Assembly: GCA_028622995.1 (NCBI GenBank)
Contig: JAJQJQ010000016.1
Location: 1,488,001-1,552,000, forward strand
Direction of reading: 5' to 3'
Origin: Panagrolaimus kolymaensis
Lineage: Eukaryota; Nematoda; Chromadorea; Rhabditida; Panagrolaimidae
DNA: 64,000 bases
Shown here: positions 12,627-22,001 of the stretch, one piece after another
How the letters are laid out: each line of letters opens with the position of its first letter
Numbering within the stretch: the stretch's first letter is position 1
Position numbers and translations under genes: made by a program
The notes under the pieces: generated by a model
What the model saw: only the letters and a program-made list of their open reading frames with translations
Databases searched by the model: none
What the model was told of the DNA's origin: nothing

Positions 12627-13403
12627 TTGAAACTATTCTTTTTATTTATAATCTTAGTGTTGAAATAAAATTTTATTAAACCTAATTTGTGATTAATAAA
12701 TACCGATAGTACTAAACTTGAAGCAAATCAACCCATGGCGATTAGTTTGTGGGCAAAATACCAAATTAATAAAAGGCAGGGAAAAAACTTGCAAATAAAA
12801 TTAATGATTTCTATCAACATAAAATAATTTGAACTAGAAGCTACGCCGGCCTTCGGCCGGCCAAGAAAATAAAAATGAATTAACATAGCTCTTGCTTACT
12901 GTATCATATCCCTTTTCTGAATACTATCTACAATTTGGATCTTGTGCCCTATCTCGATCCGATGTTATCTCTGGATCCTATCCTCTTTTTTCAGCTAACG
13001 GATCTTTCACTTTATTTAGGTCCTTAATCCTTCCCCTGAAATTATTTAATTAGATCCTTGCCCTGATATTAGCTCCATGGATCCTATCCGCGACATCTCT
13101 GTTCATTTTACTCACTAAAACTCATCCTAAAAAATCCATAACAATTTTAATAACATTCTCATCAATTTTCGATTATTTCCTGACGTTTTCTTGTTTTTGG
13201 TAATCTAGATGCTTTCAAAAGATGGCCCCCAAGCTTATAAAAGAACCTAAAAGACAACGTCACTCATCACTGCTTCTTTTTTCTATGTAAATGAAAGCAA
13301 GCTTCTATTTTTTCGCTGCATTCATGTTTATGCTAATTTTTCATTTATTTTTTCATTCTTTTCCAATTTTCCCATGAATAGTTTCCGAGCGCGGAATCAC
13401 AAC
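12627..13403. other. Gene-free spacer with a GC-rich hairpin
   Basis: No supportable gene. The segment holds a perfect 7-bp-stem hairpin GCCGGCCTTCGGCCGGC near 12845-12861, strikingly GC-rich for this genome. About 12930-13130 is a stretch with recurring GGATCCTATCC-like words that could be the remains of a degenerate repeat. The segment ends with the left target duplication of the next element (ATCACAAC, 13396-13403). Confidence 0.45.
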
Positions 13404-14212
13404 TAGGGTTGCGCCTCGGTAAATTTACCGGTAAATTTACCGCTCAAAAACCCGCCTTGGTAAATCGGTAAATCGGTAAATTTACCGGCAAATTTACCAT
13501 TCAAAAAATCGCCTTTATACATTGGTAATTTTGTCTTTTTTTTGAAAAATTTCAAATAATGGTTGAAAAAGTCGTCTGTTTTTAGCTTTTGAACCATAAA
13601 AAATATATTTAAAAATGTGCATCAGGAATGCGCGACATCGATATGCCGATGTCGAGTTTTTCGGATCGACATTTGAACTTTTTTTTGCCAAAATTCTTTA
13701 AAAATTGTAATAATTTGTTAAGAATTCCATTGTTAAAGACTTTTTGGAACTATTTTCCTTTACTATCCCATATCATAAACACTTTTCTAATTTAAAAAAG
13801 CAGAATTACATTGAAAATTTTTTTTCACCCTCCTTTTATATAAAAAAAATGTCGATGTCGCTCATCCCTGCTCAGAAGCAATGGTCGTCTCTTCTGATGA
13901 ATCAGCTGACGAACAAAGTGAATTCCATAATTAATTGTCATTTCATTCACTCTTAAAAAACCATTGTTTTTTACTAAAAGTATAACTTCTCTCCTAATTT
14001 TATAACTTTCTCGCATTTGCTTTAAGAAAATTGATAGTAAAATAAATAAAATACTCTTGTTTTATGATTTTTTAACCAAAAATCCAAAAAAGCATGGATG
14101 TTTTTTGGATTTTTGGTAGATTTACCGATTTACCGATTTACCGGTAAATTAGCCGGTAAATTTACCGGTAAATTTACCGATTTTCGATTTACCGGTAAAT
14201 TTAACAACCCTA
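13404..14212. mobile_element. hAT-like MITE of 809 bp with iterated GGTAAATTTACC arms
   Basis: The element starts TAGGGTTG and ends CAACCCTA, and is flanked by an exact 8-bp duplication ATCACAAC (13396-13403 and 14213-14220). Both arms are made of repeated palindromic words such as GGTAAATTTACCGG, so each arm can pair with itself and with the other. The middle (about 13623-13870) holds a second, diverged inverted pair around GACATCGA motifs, perhaps an older insertion, but it has no clear target duplication. No transposase is present, so movement would need enzyme from elsewhere. Its termini match the 202-bp element at 12411, which places both in one family or superfamily. Confidence 0.82.
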
Positions 14213-14436
14213 ATCACAACCTGTTTTACTAGAAAGGATACCGTAAAAAAGCCATTTGGATTAATTGAAACGGCTGGCTGGCCAACGTCGTTCAAAAAGC
14301 ATACATCCATCCCAACGCGAAAGCAAATGGGAATAAAAAATTTTTTTGTTTAGAATTATAGTTGTTTGATGATAGTCGTACAAAATTTTTATGTTTCATT
14401 TATTGTTAATATTTTATAAAACTTTTTCAGGCAAAA

Positions 14437-14968
14437 ATGGTGACGTTTACTTGCGGAACATGTAATGAGGTAATGAAAAAGAATCAAGTTCAAAAACATA
14501 TAACTAGATGCCGGACGCGTCATGTCGCGTGCCTTGATTGCAACGTCGACTTTGATATTAAAGAATATGTGCAACATATTAAATGCATTACTGAAGAGCA
14601 AAAATATCATGGATCAACTTATCAGCCAAAAGTGAACAAGGTTAGTTTTTTATCTTCAATCAAAAATTGTCTTTAATTTTTTTATAAACTTTTCTTTCTA
14701 ATTTATGTAAAGCATTTAGTGTGTTTGGTTTTAGGGCGAAGTTAAACAAGCAATTTGGGCTGCGTTGGTTAGTAAAGCCATCACGAAAGTCAATGATCCT
14801 CGTGTTAAAAAATTGTTGCATCAAATTGAAGGATATGATAATGTTCCACGGAAGAAGCCAAAGTTTATCAATTTTGTAAGTAATTGTGCAAGATGTCGAG
14901 ACAAAGAAGTTGCTGAAAAAGCTTTTGATGCCATCAAAGAATCTGATATGGAAGAAAAAGAGCAATGA
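14437..14968 (+). CDS. LYAR: LYAR-type nucleolar zinc-finger protein
   Basis: Two exons (14437-14640 and 14735-14968) encode 145 residues. The N-terminus MVTFTCGTCNEVMKKNQVQK, with further Cys/His pairs HITRC, CLDCN and HIKC, is the paired zinc finger of LYAR, a nucleolar factor in rRNA processing and cell growth. The second exon keeps the conserved segment DNVPRKKPKFINF followed by a helix. The long basic C-terminal tail of vertebrate LYAR is missing, so this is a compact form. A T-rich acceptor (ACTTTTTCAG, ending 14430) sits 6 nt before the ATG, suggesting trans-splicing. The stop is only 147 bp from the start of the L16 gene, with an AATAAA at 15008-15013 between them. That layout fits the first gene of an operon. 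Confidence 0.88.
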
Positions 14969-15106
14969 AGGTATTGATATTGTGTTTGATTATTTTGTTG
15001 ATTTTGAAATAAAATTACATACTTGAATTGCATTTTATAATTTTGTTTGGTAACTAGCCAATTTTTACCCGTCTCTTTTACTTAATTTTTTTTTCTATTT
15101 TGTTTT

Positions 15107-15114
15107 GTTTTTAG
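15107..15114 (+). promoter_or_regulatory. Candidate SL2-type trans-splice acceptor for L16
   Basis: A long U-rich run ending in TTTTTAG lies one base before the L16 start codon and about 100 nt after the LYAR AATAAA. Spacing and sequence are those of a nematode intercistronic region. The spliced-leader type is inferred. Confidence 0.6.
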
Positions 15115-15115
15115 C

Positions 15116-18100
15116 ATGAATCGAAGATTGCTCAAACCATGCCAAACTTTATTTCGACTCCAACGAGTTGAGTTCCATCGTAATCATAAAAAGTATGACT
15201 TTCTTGTTACATTTGAAAGTAAGTTATAATTTTGAATTTACCTTTATTAAGAGGAATTTTTAGATGTTGTGTTTCCACCAAATGGTCAACTTAAACTTCC
15301 TCCAATGCCATCTGAACCAACTTATGATCCTGAACTTGGTGAAGCCAAATATAAAACAACCAAACGAATGATGGAAGCTCGTGGTGTTGAAGAAATCCAT
15401 ACTGAATTAATTCATCGTCAATATGGTCTTGTTGCTAAAACTGGCGGCTTTATTTCTTCTGCTGACTTTAAATTTATTCAAGAAAGAATTAACAAGAACT
15501 TGGAACTAGCAAAGGTAAGTAAAGTTTCTTTTATTTTAAAATCTTTTTTCCAAAGACTAAAAATGAAACATTATGCAAACTAAAATGAGGCATAAGTTTA
15601 TTGGGCTGTTTCAGAAATACTCAAGTTAATATAAATGGCAAAAATAGAACGAGAACAAAAAAATGATGAATTACCAATATGCAGTAGGAACTTTTGTAAA
15701 ATTCTTATCATTTTTCTCAAAATTTGTGATATCATAAGCTTTAATTGATCGAGAAGAGATAGCTTGGATTAAATATTTCCTGTATGCCAGTAAAAGTGAT
15801 GAGTGTTCGGGGTGATCAGGGTTAGTCGCAATTTCTTCATAGATATATACTTCACGATCACTATCAAATGTGTGAAATCTGCCAATATTGTAGTTTTTCA
15901 TTAGTAAATCTAATGAACCGCTTTCTTAAAACTAATGTTTATTATGGAATTAAGAGACAAAAAATACTTACGAAAAAGTGCAATTCCAATAGCTTCAAAT
16001 TCCTGGCACATTGATTGTATATCGATAATGACGGGATATAACCATAAAATTTTAAAAACTTTAATTTATTCATCCCATACGCCAGAGCGGCCATGTTGAA
16101 AGGCGCGCTCTACCCAGTTGCAACTAAATCCCATATAAACTATTGATGATGCTATAATTTCGGGACATTCAGATGGCGGTGCAGTTGAAATAGCATAACA
16201 TGCTGCCATACTAGAATTAATACCACGGGGGTGTTGTTTAAGCATATTTTCCTTGAATTTTTGTAATTCCTCACTACCCTCTTTTGACGTTGGCCAAGTG
16301 ATAAGCCGATGTTCACCATTCTGTCTGATTTCAGCTTTTTTGAGAAGGATTGGATGGCAAACGTGGGTTCGCTTTAGAGTAAATGTTCCATCATTATTAT
16401 TTGTGGCAGTCGTTATTCTTAGTTTTCTGTCACACCTAATACATTGGTAGCTGTTTTGACGATTTATATAAGAGAATTCGTATCCCATTCGTTTCTCAAC
16501 ATCAGTGAAAATATAAAGTCTTTCGTTACCATATTTGTTTTTTGTAATTTCATATTTACCAGCTTCAATAATAGTTAGTTCATAATGATATCTCTTTATT
16601 TCATCATCATATATTCGTGGTTCACATTTGTGATCAATACTAGCTATCACGTAAATTTCCCCGTCAGTTTCAGCTGGTTTTGCGTTTGTATTTGTATGAT
16701 CTACTGCCCTACATCCTAAGCAGCGATATATACCACCATGATAATAATATGAGTAGCATTTTTGATTTTTTTGATCGTTTCCAACCAAAATAAATAACTT
16801 TTTCCTTTTTTCATTATTTCTATTCGTATAACTAATGATTTCAAAATTTGGCGATTTAATAACAACGGTATTCCCTTCTTTCTTAATTTTTAAATTTTCT
16901 TTTTCTATTTCTTTTGTATACAAACGTTTTGTACAATTGTGGTCATTCTTTGTAATAACATAGACTTCATTATCATATTTAACTATGCGTGCAATAAGGC
17001 TTTTTCGTTGTTTACCATTTATTTTTGAATCACATCCAAGACATTCAAATGCTTTGGGTGTCTCACTCCAATAAAAGTTGTAACAATAAGCACGATCATG
17101 TGAATCAAAAATAATCAAATTCTTTTTTAATTCATTCTTAACAAAATATTCTCTTAATTCAAAATCTTGAGCTCTTATTTTAATCTAAATTTTTTTACTT
17201 TTACTTTGAAATTTAGATATAACCCTACCATTCCTAAATCACTAAGATCAACTTTTCTTCCAGCTAACACTTCTGGATTAAGAAAGTTTTTCATTTCTTG
17301 TCGATAATCTCGAAGTTCACATGTTAAGCTGTGATCGGGATTTGCAAAAACCTGTTTGTGATCCTCACTAATTGTTGCTTTCGTATATTTTCTTATTTTA
17401 CTTTTTGCAGTAGTGTTACACCCACGACAAGTAAAAACATTATCACTTTTTTTCCAAGCATAGGAGTAACATAAATCTCGATTTTTGTCAACAATAATTA
17501 TTAAACTCTCCTTATTGTTTTCATCTTGAATCCAGTGAAATTCTTGCTCTTCATAAATCTGTAATTGAGTAAGTATATAAATAATATGTTATATGAATAA
17601 ATAAGCCTACATGAAATCCGAGTTCATTTTGTTCCCGAATTTTTGGTTCAGGTTTTTCATTGTTATATTTTGAGCTTGCTTCAAGAATAAGTTGAGTAAC
17701 CGATTCCTTGCTGTCACATAAAATTACAGCTGATTCTGGTAAATATTGATTGAATTCGGGGATTTCTTTGTGATTAAGGAAAGCTAGGGATTGAACTGTG
17801 ATTTTCATTCTCTCGAAGGGTTCCTATAAATTCACTTTGCATTTAAAAACTTTAGGAAAAACAAAAAATTACCGTTTCACTTTTTTTATAATCAACCCAT
17901 AATTCGGTATCTGATGCAACACCCGTTACAATACCATAACCGAATCCAATATTTACTTTGCATCGAATAAATTTTTCAAGTTCGGGGAACTCATAGAGCT
18001 TGGGCTTTTTTATTGTGGGATAGTCATCCTCTTTGAGGGCTACTTCAAGATGGTCATTGCTAAAAAAAGTGATAAAATAAAGTTGATAATAATTTTTTTT

Positions 18101-20468
18101 TAAATACTATGTGAACATTTAAAATTTTGCTAATTTTTATTTTATTTGATAAATAAGTACATACTTCATTTGCTTTTCTTGGTTTGTGGAAATGATTCGG
18201 GTGATTTTAACTTTAATTGAATTCGATTCTTGGTAATCAATGTAAAAACGAACATTTAGTTTATTTCCAATTGGCTATAAAATCATATTTTATTTTAAGG
18301 CAGCATTAATTAGAGGAATATGAAAGTTTACCACTCGTCCATTAATTAGCAAAATTTTGTCACCAATTCTAAAATTTGAATCTTCTGGTCGCATTTTAGT
18401 AATTTTCGTCACCATCCAATTATTATCGATTTCAATAGGTAAATAGCAATCTTCATTAGCATTCACAATAATTTCCATTATCTCTGATTTTGTCAAATTT
18501 GAGGTAATGGAATCAGAATTTCTTGGAGCTATGTCCTTTCTCAAGGAAGAATGTGACTAAAAATTTAAAAATTTAACGCGATGTTGAAAAGTGGATGCAA
18601 ATTTTAAAAATAAAAAAAGATCAATGACTAGCAAAAGGCATAAATTAGAAAACTCCATTTTTTAAAAATGAAGGAAACCTACAGTTTTCTTATCATCATT
18701 AATGGTACATTCACTCAACGTTTCTTCTAAATTTAATAATGGAAGGTTTGGAAGCGATGGAAGAGAAGTATTTAAAATATTATCTCCAATCCATTGGATA
18801 GCATTCCTAAAATATCCGCGGAAGGAATGGTATCCATTTCGAAAATTTCGAAAACGATTATTAACAACGTGGATGTTTCTGAAAAAAAAACATTGATGTA
18901 AATTGAACATAAATAATTTATTTATTACGCTTTTGGGCCATGAGTTGGTTTCGTTGATCCTTTAGGAGCACTCATATTGATAAACAACAGAATGATGTAA
19001 TAAAGCTGAAAAACTAAAATGTTCAATTATTTTTAAATGTGTAAATGATTAAAAAAATCACGAAAAGCTATTTAATAGTTAAAATTTGTTATATTTCTTA
19101 AACATTGATTGTGTAAGGTTTAAAAATTTATCGTGTCTAAAAGGGAGCGTTTTTGCCAGATTTTTAAAGGTTAACTGGCACCGCGCGCTTTTCTAGAAAG
19201 GTTTAGAAGCACAATTATGTTTGATACTTTTGAGACAGATTACTTATTGTTAGAAGATTTTTTTTTAAATCATCAAAAAAATCAGAAGCTTAAAATTGTA
19301 TTTCTTTATTTAAACAAAAAAGGTTGAAAAAAAAAAGCGTTTAAAGTTGTTTGATATTTGGGGGAAGAATAAAAAAATAGACTCAAAATTCATAAAAGCG
19401 ATTTGAAAAGTTTGAGTGTTTATGCTTTATTTATTTACGATATATAAAAAATATAAAATTGAGAAAGCAAAATGTAACAATCGTTGGCTGATCCGGCCCA
19501 ACTACTTGAATGAAATCAAATAGCAAAAATAAACTAAATTTTAGACAAAAGCGGAGATTGGCTGCGCGAATTTTCGTGCCATTCAACCTTTTGGATAGAC
19601 AACAAAATAGGACAACAAAAAGGAAAAAAATATAAATGTTTCATTTGGATCCGCGTCCCTAAAAGTTTTTTTTCAACCTTTAGTTTCGCGGCAAAGAATA
19701 TTTAAAATAAGAAAAGATCAAAATAATTAATATTTTTAAATTTCGAAATAGATAAAAATTACTAACTCATTACACGATTATTAACTCTAAAAATCCATTT
19801 TGATGTTTAATGGCGAATAATTCTGAGCCAGCTTTAGGTATTTCGGAGCTTCAGAAATTTAGTTGCTTAAAAAAAGAAAATGATAGATTTTAATAATAAT
19901 CAACCTTTTTTTACTAAATTTTTTAACATTTTTTTTTTGATTTTTATATTGTATTTACTAATCGTATTCTTTTCAGCCGAACCGAATTTTTTCCATTTGG
20001 AGGGTCCCAGCTCCCTGGCTTGCACGAACTAAAAAAGCACAAGGCACTAAACTTGGTGGAGGAAAAGGAAGTATTTCACATTATGTTACACCTGTTCGGG
20101 CCAATCGTATTATTCTTGAAGTTGGAGGACATATTACTGAGTTTGAAGTAATTGTTTTATGAAAAATTTGGCAATAATATCTTTTCACATATTTTTAGGC
20201 ACGCGCATATTTAACGTATCTCTGCATTCGCTTTCAAATGCCGGTTGAATTTGTTAGTGAAGAAATTTTACAAGAAAAAAGAACAAAAGAAGCTGAAATT
20301 CGACAATTCAACCAAAATAAATTCAATTGGGATACGGTGATTAAATATAATATGCAAAATTGTGAGTTATTTTATTTTACCGACACCTTTTCATTTATTA
20401 TTGTATAATTTTTAGGTACCAAATGGCTTTCACAATACGATGTAATTTGGAAAGGTCGTTATAAGTAA
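15116..20468 (+). CDS. mrpl-16: Mitochondrial ribosomal protein L16 (uL16m)
   Basis: Five exons (15116-15218, 15264-15514, 19977-20147, 20199-20361, 20416-20468) join in frame to 246 residues. The product is the L16 protein of the mitochondrial large ribosomal subunit, near the peptidyl-transferase centre. Exon 1 gives a basic, Arg-rich start expected of a mitochondrial presequence. The conserved L16 core is split by intron 2: GLVAKTGGFISSADF lies before it and NRIFSIWRVPAPW after it, followed by KLGGGKGSISHYVTPVRANR and ILEVGG. Intron 2 is 4,462 nt, roughly a hundred times its neighbours, and contains at least one complete minus-strand gene. The stop at 20466-20468 is followed by AATAAA at 20513-20518. 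Confidence 0.93.
15671..16011 (-). CDS. Hypothetical small protein inside the L16 intron
   Basis: A possible two-exon gene (15972-16011 and 15671-15924) that joins in frame to about 97 residues, ending TKVPTAYW. I do not recognise it. It lies 55 bp downstream of the PDZ/FLYWCH-like gene on the same strand and could be a second cistron, a 3' remnant of a related gene or a chance frame. The predicted intron uses a TTAAG acceptor, which is weaker than the local norm. No membrane segment or signal peptide is visible. Confidence 0.3.
16066..18975 (-). CDS. Nested PDZ-like / FLYWCH-like zinc-finger protein
   Basis: Eight exons (18929-18975, 18683-18878, 18332-18556, 18165-18274, 17873-18059, 17611-17823, 17229-17558, 16066-17184) join without a frame break to 808 residues. 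The gene lies wholly within intron 2 of the L16 gene, on the other strand. Residues about 115-180 look like a PDZ fold with the loop FRIGDKILLINGRV; a second related segment follows (CKVNIGFGYGIVTGV). The C-terminal half has four repeats of the form Y-S-Y near CxGC or CxxC, then about 30 residues and HxC, for example YRCLGCRA with DHKC and YQCIRCDR with THVC. These resemble FLYWCH/WRKY-GCM fingers, but end H-x-C. The last 35 residues (IVYMGFSCNWVERAF) are UBA-like. The combination is unfamiliar to me. The function is unknown; protein scaffolding plus DNA or protein binding is only inference. Confidence 0.7.
19006..19976. other. Upstream part of the L16 large intron
   Basis: AT-rich intronic sequence. 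On the minus strand an acceptor (TTTTTCAG, ending at 19006) 30 nt before the nested gene's ATG is its likely 5' end. The rest must contain that gene's promoter, since this is the only sequence between its start and L16 exon 3. No further exon or repeat was seen. Confidence 0.45.
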
Positions 20469-20726
20469 TTATGATTGTTTTATTAGTTTAATGTAGACGT
20501 TATTTTTTATAAAATAAAATGTATTTTTTTGGACTACTGTTTAAAAATTTTTTGGTGATTACCTATCTTCATATTTTTAACGCGTTTCAACCATTGACCC
20601 GTTTTTAGCTCCCTTGTTTTTCAGCGGTGATTTAGTTTTGAGATATGAATATTCTCTTCCTTTAAATTAACTTTGGGAATTTACTTTGACAAAAAATCAA
20701 TTGAATATACATATCAAATTAAAACT
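20469..20726 (+). promoter_or_regulatory. Intercistronic region L16 to PGAP2
   Basis: A 258-bp spacer with AATAAA at 20513-20518 and T-rich acceptors ending at 20608 and 20624. It fits an operon junction with trans-splicing of PGAP2, at a spacing slightly longer than usual. Confidence 0.5.
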
Positions 20727-21693
20727 ATGGTTCTAAACGACGATGATGAACTCATATCCATCCCTTTTAAAGTTGTTGCATTCACTGTAGCTGGCTTACC
20801 ATTGTCTGCATTGTTTCTTTGTGTAGCTATAAGTATGATGTTACATTGGGATGAAGCTACTCGAACGCATTGTGGAGTGCCAAATTATGTAATTTTATTT
20901 AAAATATGGACCAAACATCTAATTTAAAAAAAATCTTTCTTCTAGTTTCCTTCTGTATCAGCTGCAGTTGCTTCCTATTCCCCTGAAAGATACATCTGGC
21001 GATTATTTATTGGAATACATGGAGCTCCTCGACTCGTGCTTGCCTTCGCTTTTCGAAATTTCTTAATTTCCTCACCATTAAAACCTTTTTCACCTCCAAG
21101 ATGGTTCAATTTTGCATGTAATGCAGCATGTGCTATAAATCTTCTAGAAAATTTATTTTTGCTTTTGTTAACATCAATCTCTTCAATTGAAGATTATGGT
21201 AAGCTTTGATTCCATCATTGACAGTTTTTAGTTATTTATATGTACATTTTAGAATGGCATAAAACTTGTTTTATCGGATTTATTGTTTGTTCTCTATCAT
21301 TTATGGCTTTAGGCACATGGTTATTTAGTTATTCTGGACGGAGGAGAACAAACGTTCTTGTATGTTTTTAAAATTTTTGAAGCCATCGATTTCAATGAGG
21401 GCTTTTTTTAGGGCGAACAATCATTTAACTACAAATTAACTTGTGGGCTTGGTGAAACTATTTCATTGATTTGTGCAATGTATTTCTTCCATAGGCATAA
21501 TGCTTTTTGTGAACCTTTTGTTTATTCAATGTTTGCTCTTAGTGAATATTCCGTTGTGATTTTTAATGTTCTCTTTCATCTCACAGCTTATTACGATTTC
21601 CATTCAAAACGCTTGACATTGCTTTCACTTTCCGGTGGTAGTGGTACATCCGAATATTTGCCACTTCATAATAAAGAAGAAAAACGAACATAA
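20727..21693 (+). CDS. PGAP2: PGAP2/FRAG1-family GPI-anchor remodelling protein
   Basis: Four exons (20727-20888, 20946-21198, 21253-21359, 21412-21693) encode 267 residues with several hydrophobic helices, including one starting ISIPFKVVAFTVAGLPLSAL. The first long loop carries CGVPNYFPSVSAA and ERYIWRLFIGIH, the signature of the FRAG1/DRAM/PGAP2 superfamily. In mammals PGAP2 acts in the Golgi in fatty-acid remodelling of GPI anchors. Later helices contain WHKTCFIGFIVCSL and the conserved SEYSVVIFNVLFH. The open frame extends upstream to a TTG at 20673, but ATG 20727 is the first proper start and gives a normal family N-terminus. It may be the third cistron after LYAR and L16. Confidence 0.85.
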
Positions 21694-22001
21694 TTAATTT
21701 AATATTTTTATTAAACAGGAAATTTTCTTTTGTATATACGTTTTAAATTCATCGGGTATTTTAATTTATTTTCTATTTTTGTAATTGGGTTTATTAATAA
21801 TTCATTTATTTTATATTGTAATAAATGCTTATTTATAATTTCCGATTTTTAATAATTGCAAAACTTTCGAATTAGGAAATGTTAAAAATTTAGGAATTTG
21901 AGAAACAGTAAAACTGATTTATTTGTTATCAATAAATTAAATACCAAAAGGAACAAAGCTCATCATTACCATTCAAGTTACCCATATTATTTATTTATTT
22001 A
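21694..22001. other. Convergent 3' intergenic region
   Basis: An AT-rich spacer between the 3' ends of PGAP2 (+) and the BLTP2-like gene (-). It contains ATTAATAA/TTATTT runs suited to polyadenylation on both strands. Nothing else is seen. Confidence 0.45.

Noticed and set aside
13623..13870. An inner element within the 809-bp MITE
   Set aside because: The inverted ends are only partly alike and no target duplication flanks them, so it is mentioned but not annotated as separate.
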